Source: Flavobacterium sp. (lineage in GTDB: Bacteria > Bacteroidota > Bacteroidia > Flavobacteriales > Flavobacteriaceae). Taken from it: 64,000 nucleotides of DNA. This document shows positions 49,820 through 59,079 of the stretch, piece after piece. Positions within the stretch are counted from its first letter, which is position 1. Each line of letters opens with the position of its first letter. Both the position numbers and the translations under genes were made by a program. The stretch is from positions 62,001-126,000 of the forward strand of contig NZ_SEBS01000003.1 in assembly GCF_004211145.1 (NCBI RefSeq), written 5' to 3'. The notes under the pieces are model-generated. The model worked only from the letters and a program-made list of their open reading frames with translations, was not told the DNA's origin and did not search any database.

Positions 49820-50545
49820 ATGGCACAATGGACCGAAAGAGCCGAACTGCTCTTTAAACCAGAAGGACTTGAGAACCTGAAAAAATCCAATATATTGATC
49901 GTCGGGCTTGGCGGCGTAGGCTCGTTTGCGGCCGAATTCATTGCACGCGCGGGCGTCGGTAAAATGACGATCGTGGACGGAGATGTGGTCGATATCACGA
50001 ACATCAACAGGCAATTGCCGGCCTTGCATTCGACCGTAGGAAAACTAAAAGTCGATGTCGTGGGTGATCGTCTGATGGACATAAATCCCGAACTCGAGCT
50101 CACGCGCCTGAACGAATTTTTGTCGCCCGAACGCGCGTACGCACTGGTTTCGAAGGAATTCGATTATGTCGTGGATTGCATCGACAGCGTGACGCCCAAA
50201 CTCAATCTGATCGTATCGGCGAAACGCCAGAAAGTCAAGGTCATTTCGAGCATGGGCGCGGGCGGAAAACTCGACGCCGCAAAAGTCAAGGTCGCCGACG
50301 TGAGTAAAACCGAGAACTGCATGTTCGCCAAAGCCATCAAAAGACGCCTGAAACGCGAGTATAAGATCGACAAGGGAATCAAGGTCGTGTTCTCGTCCGA
50401 AATCCAGGACGTCGCGAGCGTAAAAGTCACCGACGGCAAGAATTTCAAGAAGTCGTTTTACGGCACGAGCAGTTATATGCCGGGATTGTTCGGGTTGTAT
50501 TGTGCGGAAACGGTGATTCGTTATTTGTTGAAGAAAAGTGCGTGA
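49820..50545 (+). CDS. tcdA: tRNA threonylcarbamoyladenosine dehydratase (ThiF/E1-like)
   Basis: ILIVGLGGVGSFAAEFIARAGVGKMTIVDGDVVDITNINRQLPAL. Confidence 0.92.
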   Translation: MAQWTERAELLFKPEGLENLKKSNILIVGLGGVGSFAAEFIARAGVGKMTIVDGDVVDITNINRQLPALHSTVGKLKVDVVGDRLMDINPELELTRLNEFLSPERAYALVSKEFDYVVDCIDSVTPKLNLIVSAKRQKVKVISSMGAGGKLDAAKVKVADVSKTENCMFAKAIKRRLKREYKIDKGIKVVFSSEIQDVASVKVTDGKNFKKSFYGTSSYMPGLFGLYCAETVIRYLLKKSA

Positions 50546-50847
50546 GTGCTAAGGTGCTGAAATGCTGAAGTCGTCAGGACAGCGTTTACGCCGCGTTAGG
50601 GATTTTAGTGGAAATCCTTTTGTAACGCAGCCTGCGCAGTGACGAAAGATTGGAACGGAAGCCCGACGGCGGCTTTATTCGTTGTTTGAAGCAGATATTT
50701 CCTGCCGCCGGAACGCCCAAAAAATGTTTAATCGGTAAATTATTTAGTTGGTTAAACGAAAAGCTCGCCCATTATCCTATTAGCCGAATAAACCAAAAAA
50801 CATCCTCGGAAGGCAAAAATTCAAATGAACAAATGAACAAACCTCAA

Positions 50848-51516
50848 ATGAACAAAAAAACAGTAATCTTCGACATGGACGGCGTCATCGTCGACACCGA
50901 ACCCGTGCATCATTATGCCTACCACGAGCATTTCAAGCAATTAAACATCCAGGTTACGCCCGAATTGTACCAATCGTTCACGGGAAATTCTACGAAGAAC
51001 GTATACGAAAAGGTAAAGCAATTGTTCGGGATCGACACTGAAACCTACGATTTGATCCAAGTGAAACGCGGGTTGTTCAACGATGCGTTTGACACCAAGG
51101 AAGATTTGTACCTGTTGGAAGGCGTCGAGGATCTGATCAAGGATTTGCACGCGAACGGAATGCAGTTGATCTTGGCGTCGAGCGCCGCGAAGGTTACGAT
51201 TAACCGAGTTTTTAAACGCTTTGGATTGTATCCGTATTTTTCTCACATCGTGAGCGGCGAGGATTTCCCGAAGTCAAAACCCGATCCTGCGATTTTCGTT
51301 GAGGCGTGGCGATTGTCGGGGCATGAAAAAAGCGAATGCGTCGTGATCGAGGACAGTACGAATGGAATCAAGGCCGCTAAAGGCGCAGGTTTGTTTTGCA
51401 TCGGATACGACAGCGAACATTCGAAAGGGCAGGATTATTCAGAAGCTGATTTGGTTGTGAGTCGGTTTGATGAATTGAATTTTGAAAGGATTCGAAGTTT
51501 AGGGTTTGGCGTTTAG
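50848..51516 (+). CDS. HAD family hydrolase (beta-phosphoglucomutase-like)
   Basis: TVIFDMDGVIVDTEPVHHYAY...CVVIEDSTNGIKAAKGAG. Confidence 0.92.
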   Translation: MNKKTVIFDMDGVIVDTEPVHHYAYHEHFKQLNIQVTPELYQSFTGNSTKNVYEKVKQLFGIDTETYDLIQVKRGLFNDAFDTKEDLYLLEGVEDLIKDLHANGMQLILASSAAKVTINRVFKRFGLYPYFSHIVSGEDFPKSKPDPAIFVEAWRLSGHEKSECVVIEDSTNGIKAAKGAGLFCIGYDSEHSKGQDYSEADLVVSRFDELNFERIRSLGFGV

Positions 51517-51531
51517 CGTTACGATTGGTTC

Positions 51532-51822
51532 CTAACGTTTCGAAATTTTGTTGTTGCTGATCGCGCGTTGCCGTGAACATTTGAAGCGCGACATATCGGG
51601 TTGGGCTTTGTACAAATGTTTTACGCCGACGCCCGACGATACGCGTTTCCGCCATCTTTTGAAACTCGAATGCCTGAGTTCTTTGCGCATCAGTTTTTCG
51701 ACCTCGCCCTGTGAAAGCCCGAACTGGAATTTGATGGCATCGAACGGCGTGCGGTCTTCCCATGCCATTTCAATGATCCTGTCTATTTCGTAAATGTCGA
51801 ATATTCTTGCGTTTTCAGTCAT
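51532..51822 (-). CDS. TIGR03643 family protein
   Basis: IDRIIEMAWEDRTPFDAIKFQFGLSQGEVEKLMRKELRHSSFKRWRKRVSS. Confidence 0.88.
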   Translation of the reverse strand: MTENARIFDIYEIDRIIEMAWEDRTPFDAIKFQFGLSQGEVEKLMRKELRHSSFKRWRKRVSSGVGVKHLYKAQPDMSRFKCSRQRAISNNKISKR

Positions 51823-51836
51823 GGACGTTGATTCTT

Positions 51837-53126
51837 CTATCGGTTCAATCCTTCTTTATATACTTTGAGGCAACGTTCGCGTGCTTCTTTGTGGTCGACC
51901 ATCGGTTCCGGGTAGTCGAACGTTTCGTATTCGGGAATCCATTTTCGCACGTATTTCAGATCCTTATCGAACTTTTTGATCTGTTCCGACGGGTTGAAAA
52001 TCCTGAAATAAGGCGCCGCGTCGACACCGCTTCCGGCCGCCCATTGCCAATTCCCGACGTTGCTCGACTGTTCGTAATCAAATAATTTCTCAGCGAAATA
52101 CGCCTCGCCCCAACGCCAGTCCAAGAGCAGATGTTTGCACAGGAAACTCGAAACCACGAGGCGTACGCGATTGTGCATGTAACCCGTTTCGTTGAGTTGG
52201 CGCATGCCCGCGTCGACCATCGGGAAACCCGTTTCGCCTTTGCACCATTTTTCGAATTCCTTTTCGGCATATCGCCATTTGATGCGGTCGTAATCAGGTT
52301 TGAACGCGTGCGAAACGGTCTTTGGGAAATGCCACAGGATCTGCATGAAGAATTCGCGCCAGATGAGTTCCTTTAAAAAAGTATTATTTTTCTCGGCCGA
52401 CGCTTTCTCCACGACTTTCCTGATGCTGAGCGCGCCATGACGCAAATATGGGCTGATCCGCGACGTGCCTTCGATCGCCGGGAAGTTGCGATGGTCTTCA
52501 TATTCGCGAATGATTTCGGGAGTCAGGTGATAATCGAAAACCTTCATTTCGGATTTCTCGAAACCGATGTCCTTGAGCGATAGAAACGGATGTTTGTGTT
52601 TTGCGACGTTTGCCAAATGCCGCTCGGACGGGAAATGGTTGATCTCGCACGTATTGAATTCCGCAAGCCAACGTTTCGAAAACGGCGTATAAACCACATA
52701 AGGTTCACCATTGTCTTTCACGATTTCTGATTTCTCGAAAATGACCTGGTCCTTGAAAGTCGCGAATCCGATGTTTTCTTTTTTAAGGAGTTCGGAGATT
52801 TCCTCGTCCCGTTTGGTCGCGTACGGTTCGTAATCGTGGTTCGTGAACACATTTTTGACGTCGTGTTCTTTAATGAGTTTCTTGAAGATGCTCTCCGGAT
52901 CGCCGTGGAAAACCGCGAGTTTCCGGTCGTGTTTTTTGAGATCGGCGTTTACGTTTTCAAGCAGGTCGTGTATGAACATGACGCGCGCGTCGTCTTTCTT
53001 GAGTTCGTCGAGGATGTTTTTGTCGAAAATGAAAATCGGCAACACGTCGTCGACCCCGTTGAGCGCGTGGAAAAAACCGCAATTGTCGTCAACGCGCAAG
53101 TCGCGCCTGAACCAGAATATCGTCAT
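51837..53126 (-). CDS. Cryptochrome/deoxyribodipyrimidine photolyase family protein
   Basis: IFWFRRDLRVDDNCGF; MHNRVRLVVSSFLCKHLLLDWRWGEAYF. Confidence 0.95.
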   Translation of the reverse strand: MTIFWFRRDLRVDDNCGFFHALNGVDDVLPIFIFDKNILDELKKDDARVMFIHDLLENVNADLKKHDRKLAVFHGDPESIFKKLIKEHDVKNVFTNHDYEPYATKRDEEISELLKKENIGFATFKDQVIFEKSEIVKDNGEPYVVYTPFSKRWLAEFNTCEINHFPSERHLANVAKHKHPFLSLKDIGFEKSEMKVFDYHLTPEIIREYEDHRNFPAIEGTSRISPYLRHGALSIRKVVEKASAEKNNTFLKELIWREFFMQILWHFPKTVSHAFKPDYDRIKWRYAEKEFEKWCKGETGFPMVDAGMRQLNETGYMHNRVRLVVSSFLCKHLLLDWRWGEAYFAEKLFDYEQSSNVGNWQWAAGSGVDAAPYFRIFNPSEQIKKFDKDLKYVRKWIPEYETFDYPEPMVDHKEARERCLKVYKEGLNR

Positions 53127-53584
53127 AATTCGCCAAAGATTTCAATTAGTTTTTTGCGTCGGAACTCGAAAATTTCGTCGAGTTTGGGCTTGACGAGAAT
53201 AGGGTGGACCAATTGGCCGAGAATTCCCATCGGAACCTTATAATGCAACGAGTCGATCATTTTGGTCCCGCCGTCGACTTCTTCAAGGAAATGTTTGTGA
53301 TGCCAAAACGAGTAAGGCCCGAAGCGTTGCTCGTCGACGAAATATTTTTGGTCTTCGACGTGCGTGATCTCGGTCACCCAATTCATTTTCAATCCGAAAA
53401 GCGGCGTGATCGTATAGTCGATGATCTGGCCGGCGAACATATCGCGATCGCCTCCCGACAATGTCTTGAATCCCATCGAAGGCGGCGTGATCACGGCAAG
53501 ATTGTTTGGAGTGGAAATGAAATCCCAGACTTTTTGTATGGGAACCGGAAAATTCTGGACGGCGTGCAATTGGTATAATTTCAT
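53123..53584 (-). CDS. SRPBCC family protein
   Basis: FPVPIQKVWDFISTPNNLAVITPPSMGFK. Confidence 0.88.
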   Translation of the reverse strand: MKLYQLHAVQNFPVPIQKVWDFISTPNNLAVITPPSMGFKTLSGGDRDMFAGQIIDYTITPLFGLKMNWVTEITHVEDQKYFVDEQRFGPYSFWHHKHFLEEVDGGTKMIDSLHYKVPMGILGQLVHPILVKPKLDEIFEFRRKKLIEIFGEL

Positions 53585-53715
53585 ACTTTAAAGATAAAAA
53601 CTGTTCAACGATTACCCTAATTTGTTAGACATTTAAAGTTTGGAATTATGGAAATATTAACATTTGACGCAGGCGTTATTCGTAATTTTGAAACGCAACA
53701 AAACCACTTAAAAAC

Positions 53716-54558
53716 ATGAAGAAAATTATTATTGCTTTAGCGATTTTTATCGCCAACTACGCGATCGCACAAGTAAAAACGCCTGCCGCAAGCCCGCACG
53801 CGACATTTACGCAGGTTGTCGGTTTGACCGATGTCGAGGTTGATTATTCGCGTCCGTCGATGAAAGGCCGCACCGTATTCGGAGATCTCGTTCCTTTCGG
53901 GAAAACGTGGAGAACCGGCGCTAACCAGAACAGCATGATCACATTCAGCGAAGATGTGACGATCGACGGCAAAACGCTTAAAAAAGGAAAATACGCCATC
54001 TTCACGGTTCCGAAGATTGATAGCTGGGACGTTATTTTTTACACCGACATTTCAAACTGGGGAACGCCCGAAGAGTGGAGCGAGGCGAAAGTTGCGCTCA
54101 AAACATCGGTAAAACCCGTGATGTTGAACCGAAATGTGGAATCGTTCACACTTGCCGTAAACAACCTTGACAACAATTTCGGTATTTTGGAGATCAGTTG
54201 GGAAAAGACGTTGGTTCCAGTGAAATTCGAAGTTCCGACGAATACGACGGCTTTGGCCAGCATCGAAAAAACGCTTTCAGGTCCGGGCTCGAACGATTAT
54301 TTCTCGGCTGGACAATATTTCTACCAATCGGGCGGCGACATGAACAAAGCGCTGACTTACGTGAACAAGGCGCTCGATCTGAACAAGGACAAACCGTTCT
54401 GGATGTTGCGCCAAAAATCGTTGATCCAGGCGAAACTTGGCGACAAGAAAGGCGCTGTCGAAACGGCGAAATTGTCACTGGCCGCTGCTCAGACTGCGAA
54501 GAATCAGGATTATGTGAAAATGAACCAGGATAGCATTTCGGAGTGGAGTAAGGGATAA
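53716..54558 (+). CDS. DUF2911 domain-containing protein
   Basis: SPHATFTQVVGLTDVEVDYSRPSMKGRTVFGDLVPFGKTWRTGANQNSMITFSEDV. Confidence 0.92.
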   Translation: MKKIIIALAIFIANYAIAQVKTPAASPHATFTQVVGLTDVEVDYSRPSMKGRTVFGDLVPFGKTWRTGANQNSMITFSEDVTIDGKTLKKGKYAIFTVPKIDSWDVIFYTDISNWGTPEEWSEAKVALKTSVKPVMLNRNVESFTLAVNNLDNNFGILEISWEKTLVPVKFEVPTNTTALASIEKTLSGPGSNDYFSAGQYFYQSGGDMNKALTYVNKALDLNKDKPFWMLRQKSLIQAKLGDKKGAVETAKLSLAAAQTAKNQDYVKMNQDSISEWSKG

Positions 54559-54561
54559 TTT

Positions 54562-54596
54562 GGTTCAAGGTTCAGGGTTCAGGGTTCAAGGTTTGC
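54562..54596. repeat. Heptad repeat GGTTCAG
   Basis: ggttcaaggttcagggttcagggttcaaggtt. Confidence 0.85.
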
Positions 54597-54632
54597 GATG
54601 TGCAAATTTTAAACCTTAAACTCGAAACAAAT

Positions 54633-54668
54633 AAAAAAGGCGTTCCATATCGGGACGCCTTTTTTTTT
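54633..54668. terminator. Convergent bidirectional terminator
   Basis: AAAAAAGGCGTTCCATATCGGGACGCCTTTTTTTT. Confidence 0.85.
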
Positions 54669-56376
54669 ATATCGTTTGTGACTTCGTTCGGAAAATGGTC
54701 GCCTGAAAAATCACGGCCAATACGATCGCCATCGCGGCTCCGATGAAGTTCAGCCATAAAAATCCGATGACTTCTTCCTTGTAGATATACGCGTAGTAAA
54801 TGTAAAAGATCGAAAGCTGCGTGATCACGGCACTCCAGAAGATCGCCTTCGCTTTTATGAATTTCATATAGAATCCAACGAGGAAGATCGCGAGAACGGT
54901 CGGGTAGAAGATCGATCCGATGATGTTCACCAACTGTATCAGATTCTCGAACAAGTTGCCGATACACGCGAACAGGATCGCGATCACGCCCCAGACCAAC
55001 GTGAAGAACTTCGTCGCGTTCACGTAATGTTTTTCGGATTTTATCGATTTGACGTTGCGTTTGTAGATGTCGATCGCCGTCGTCGATGCCAAGGCGCTCA
55101 AACCCGAAGCCGTCGATGACATGGCCGCCGACAGAATCACCGCGAGCAATAATCCGATCAAACCCTGCGGCAGGTAATTCAATATGAAATGGATGAACAC
55201 GTAATCTTTGTCGTTTTTCTCGGCCTTGCTGTCGGCTTTTGAAATGAGTTCCTTCGCCTGGTCGCGCAAGTCGTTTTCGCGTCCCGACAATGAAACCAGT
55301 TGTTTGCGCAGGATCGGATTGTCGTAACCCTGGTTCAGATGGTCGATGTAAATGAGGTTGAACTCTTTCTTTTCCTCGGTGAGTTTCGCAAGTTTGTCCT
55401 CGAGCTGATGGTATTCTTCCTTGTATTTCGATTTCTCGATCACGATCTTGTTGTTCGGATTAAAATTCAAAGGCACGGGATTGAACTGGAAAAACACGAA
55501 AACCATCACGCCCGTAAGCAGAATGAAAAACTGCATCGGCACTTTCAAAAAGCCGTTCATTATCAATCCCATTTGACTTTCTCGGATCGATTTGCCCGAC
55601 AGATAACGCCCAACCTGCGACTGGTCAGTACCGAAATACGCGAGCATCAAGAAAAAACCGCCCGTGATGCCGCTCCACAACGTGTATCTCGTTTCAGGAT
55701 CATACGACAGATCGACGATGTTCATCTTGCCGTTCGCGCCCGCAATCTGCAGCGCATTCGTAAACGACATATCGTTCGGAAGCAGATTCAAAATGAGGAA
55801 AAATGTGAGAAACATCCCAAGCATGATCACGAACATCTGTTGTTTTTGTGTCACGTTCACGGCTTTCGTACCGCCTGAAAAAGTGTAGATGATGACCATG
55901 ATCCCGATGATGATGTTGAGCAGCGTCAGATTCCATCCGAGTAACGTCGACACGATGATCGCCGGAGCGTAAATCGTCAACCCCGTTCCGAGTCCGCGCT
56001 GGATCAGGAAAACGATGGCGGCCAGCGAACGCGTGCGCAAATCGAATCGCTGCTCGAGATATTCGTAAGCCGTGTAAACCTTGAGTCGCGCGAAAATCGG
56101 GATAAACGTGATGCTGATGATGACCATCGCGATAGGCAACCCGAAGTAGAATTGCACGAAACCCATTCCGTCGGCGTACGCTTGTCCCGGCGTCGACAAA
56201 AACGTGATCGCGCTGGCCTGTGTCGCCATGACCGAAAGCCCGACGGTCCACCAAGGCGTCTCGTTATTGCCCAGGATATAATCTTCGACATTCTTGCTGC
56301 CGCGCGTCTTATAAACGCCGTAAACCACTATGAACAGTAGCGTGACCGATAAAATGATCCAATCAATCTGGTGCAT
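54667..56376 (-). CDS. Sodium:solute symporter
   Basis: MHQIDWIILSVTLLFIVVYGVYKTRGSKNVEDYILGNNETPWWTVGLSVMATQASAITFLSTPGQAY. Confidence 0.95.
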   Translation of the reverse strand: MHQIDWIILSVTLLFIVVYGVYKTRGSKNVEDYILGNNETPWWTVGLSVMATQASAITFLSTPGQAYADGMGFVQFYFGLPIAMVIISITFIPIFARLKVYTAYEYLEQRFDLRTRSLAAIVFLIQRGLGTGLTIYAPAIIVSTLLGWNLTLLNIIIGIMVIIYTFSGGTKAVNVTQKQQMFVIMLGMFLTFFLILNLLPNDMSFTNALQIAGANGKMNIVDLSYDPETRYTLWSGITGGFFLMLAYFGTDQSQVGRYLSGKSIRESQMGLIMNGFLKVPMQFFILLTGVMVFVFFQFNPVPLNFNPNNKIVIEKSKYKEEYHQLEDKLAKLTEEKKEFNLIYIDHLNQGYDNPILRKQLVSLSGRENDLRDQAKELISKADSKAEKNDKDYVFIHFILNYLPQGLIGLLLAVILSAAMSSTASGLSALASTTAIDIYKRNVKSIKSEKHYVNATKFFTLVWGVIAILFACIGNLFENLIQLVNIIGSIFYPTVLAIFLVGFYMKFIKAKAIFWSAVITQLSIFYIYYAYIYKEEVIGFLWLNFIGAAMAIVLAVIFQATIFRTKSQTI

Positions 56377-56484
56377 TTACGAAAAGATTTGCATTAGGAA
56401 ATAAAAGATCACGATGTAGCCCACGTTCGCGAGCAAAACCCACGTGTAACTTTTTTTCCAGCCGGTGACGTGTTTTTCTCTCAT
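56377..56484 (-). CDS. 35-aa small single-TM protein between PIG-L and symporter genes
   Basis: MREKHVTGWKKSYTWVLLANVGYIVIFYFLMQIFS*; ATGA overlap with PIG-L stop; its TAA is directly followed by the symporter ATG; not in the ORF track. Confidence 0.8.
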   Translation of the reverse strand: MREKHVTGWKKSYTWVLLANVGYIVIFYFLMQIFS

Positions 56485-58997
56485 AGTTTTGTTTTTTGTC
56501 CGACCGAAATCATGTTTGCCATGAGCCGGAAGGCGCCCGGAACGCCTTCAGGCAATTCCCTGAAGAAACTCAATCCGGTGTAAATGTAATGTCCATTTCC
56601 AAATTGGGCGACCAAAATCCCGCCGTCCTTGGCCGATTCGCCTTTGTCGTTAGACGAAATGATCGGCGTGAACGCTTTGTCCCATTCGTTCGGATAGTAC
56701 AATCCGCGTTCCTGCGTCCAGTTCGAAAAGTCGGATGATGTGATTTTATTCGGGAAATTGAGCAGGCGATGGTCGGGTTTTAAAAACCGGACTTCGGCGT
56801 TTTCCTCGGTCACGCGTTCCCTAGATAATTTGAGCGGATACGGCGCCATTTCCTTCGACGTCAAATCGTCGAGCGTATTGTATTGCACGATCATCGTCTT
56901 GCCTTGCTTGACGAAATCGAGCAGGAACGCCTGTTTGAATTCGAGTTCCTTTACGACGTTGTACGCGCGGATTCCCGTGATCGCGACGTCAAAATCGGCG
57001 AGACGTTCGGGCGTGATTTCAGCCGGGGTCAGCAGCGTGACGTCGTAACCCATTTGACGCAGACTTTTGGGAACTTCGTCTCCGGCGCCCATGATGTATG
57101 CGATTTTCTCGTTTCCGGTCTTGATGTCGAGCTTGATGAATTTCGCTTCGGACGCTTTTAAGACCTGTTGTTTCGAGATGTGCGGATAGTTGATTTCAGT
57201 CTGTTCCTTGTCCGATTGCTGGCCATTTACGGTCGCGATGCTTTTCACGACGACTTCACTCGCTTTGGATGGCGGCGTTACGGAGAATGTCAACACGGTC
57301 GATTCGCCTTTTCGGGCAAGCGAAAATGTCGATGAAGCCGGTTCGACCTTCCAATCATTCGGCAGGTCCAAAGCCAGCGAACCTTTCACATCATTTTCGC
57401 CCGACGTCACTTTTACGCTCACCGATTTCGGTTTTGAATCACTGAAAATCGCGACCTTATCCTGAATCGAAGTCGTCACGATCGGGATGATATCGAACGG
57501 TTCGTACACTTCGCCCTTCACGTCGTCATTGTATTTGTAAACCACATTTCGGATAAAAGGAATGATGACGTTGTCTATGATGACGCTGTACGTCATTTTG
57601 GTGTTGCGCTCCACGTCGGGATTGCCAATAAGACTTTGGTCCGTGACCCGATACATTCCCACGCTTCCTTTTTGGGCGAGCCAATACGGTTGGGTGAAGT
57701 CGGCGTTTTTCGCGATCGAAGTGACGGCCGTGAGTGAATATTTTTTGTTGAATTCAAAGGTCTTCGGAGGCGGATCCATAATGACGTCGCCGTACGTGTT
57801 GCTGATGCGGATTTCTCCAAATTTCATTGGGATATCGCTTCGGTTGATGGCCTCGATCTTTAACGAAAGCGAACCACCGGGAACGGCTTCGCGCGAATTG
57901 GAAACGGCTTCGAGATAAAGTCCGCTGCAGGCCGCGATGATTTCTTTGATTTCCGACGATTTCAGGTCGCGCCAATATCGGTCGTCTATGCTCAAAATAA
58001 GTTTGTACGCTTTGATAAGTTCGTGAACGCTGGCCGACGGATTTTTAAAATCGAAGTCTTTTTCCACTTTCGACAAAATTTCACCGATGGCTTTTCCGCC
58101 TTCGACACGATTCCATGACGTATCGATGCCGTCAAATAAGTTTTTAAAATCTTTAGGTAAGTCGCCTTTGAGGAATTCGAGATATTCGGATTCTTCGCCT
58201 CGTTCGCCTGTGTTTCCGAAACCTTGCGACTTGTGGCTACTGCGGCTCAAGGCGGCAATTTCCTGGTTCGATTTCCCTAATGACTTATAATAGGTTCCGG
58301 TTTCGAGTGTCGTCAACTTGGATTTGTCGGCCTTGTCGAATTTCTCTTTACTTCCATAGAACCACCATGATGTGTTCATGAACAATCGCTTCGGTTTCCA
58401 TGGTTGTACCAATTGCAATTGAGATGGATAAGATTTATTGTCGGACGCTTTAATGAACGCCTCAAGGCTCAACATTGCCGACGACGTGTGATGTCCGTGA
58501 GTGCTTCCCGGAGTTCGCGCGTCAAAGCGATTGATGATGACGTCGGGTCGGAATTTTCGGATCACATAAACCACATCCGAAAGTACTTGGTCTTTGTCCC
58601 AAATTTGTAAAGTCTCATCCGGGTTTTTCGAATAGCCGAAATCGTTCGCGCGTGTAAAGAATTGTTCGCCTCCGTCGATTTTTCGGGCTTCGATGAGTTC
58701 CTGTGTGCGGATTACGCCGAGGAGTTCTCGTAATTCGGGACCGATGAGATTCTGTCCGCCATCGCCGCGTGTCAGCGACAGATAACCCGTCCGCGTGTGT
58801 TTTTCGTTGGCGAACCAAGATATGAGGCGCGTGTTCTCGTCGTCAGGATGAGCCGCGACATATAAGACCGAACCCAGAAAATTGAGTTTCTGGATGCGCG
58901 CGTAAATCTCCACAGCGTTAGGCTTTACGGGTTGCGCGTGTAAAAAGCTTGTAAAAAACAGGAAAAGGCTGGCGGCCCTGAATAGATGTTTGTGCAT
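56481..58997 (-). CDS. PIG-L family deacetylase
   Basis: SVLYVAAHPDDENTRLISWFANEKHTRTGYLSLTRGDGGQN; HGHHTSSA. Confidence 0.93.
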   Translation of the reverse strand: MHKHLFRAASLFLFFTSFLHAQPVKPNAVEIYARIQKLNFLGSVLYVAAHPDDENTRLISWFANEKHTRTGYLSLTRGDGGQNLIGPELRELLGVIRTQELIEARKIDGGEQFFTRANDFGYSKNPDETLQIWDKDQVLSDVVYVIRKFRPDVIINRFDARTPGSTHGHHTSSAMLSLEAFIKASDNKSYPSQLQLVQPWKPKRLFMNTSWWFYGSKEKFDKADKSKLTTLETGTYYKSLGKSNQEIAALSRSSHKSQGFGNTGERGEESEYLEFLKGDLPKDFKNLFDGIDTSWNRVEGGKAIGEILSKVEKDFDFKNPSASVHELIKAYKLILSIDDRYWRDLKSSEIKEIIAACSGLYLEAVSNSREAVPGGSLSLKIEAINRSDIPMKFGEIRISNTYGDVIMDPPPKTFEFNKKYSLTAVTSIAKNADFTQPYWLAQKGSVGMYRVTDQSLIGNPDVERNTKMTYSVIIDNVIIPFIRNVVYKYNDDVKGEVYEPFDIIPIVTTSIQDKVAIFSDSKPKSVSVKVTSGENDVKGSLALDLPNDWKVEPASSTFSLARKGESTVLTFSVTPPSKASEVVVKSIATVNGQQSDKEQTEINYPHISKQQVLKASEAKFIKLDIKTGNEKIAYIMGAGDEVPKSLRQMGYDVTLLTPAEITPERLADFDVAITGIRAYNVVKELEFKQAFLLDFVKQGKTMIVQYNTLDDLTSKEMAPYPLKLSRERVTEENAEVRFLKPDHRLLNFPNKITSSDFSNWTQERGLYYPNEWDKAFTPIISSNDKGESAKDGGILVAQFGNGHYIYTGLSFFRELPEGVPGAFRLMANMISVGQKTKL

Positions 58998-59054
58998 GTG
59001 CCGGGATAGGTTTTTGCGATGGATTCCAAAAGTACTAAATAACGCCCAACAAAA

Positions 59055-59075
59055 AAAGGCGCTTATGTGCGCCTT
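59055..59075 (-). terminator. Terminator-like hairpin
   Basis: AAAGGCGCttatgtGCGCCTTT. Confidence 0.7.
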
Positions 59076-59079
59076 TGTG

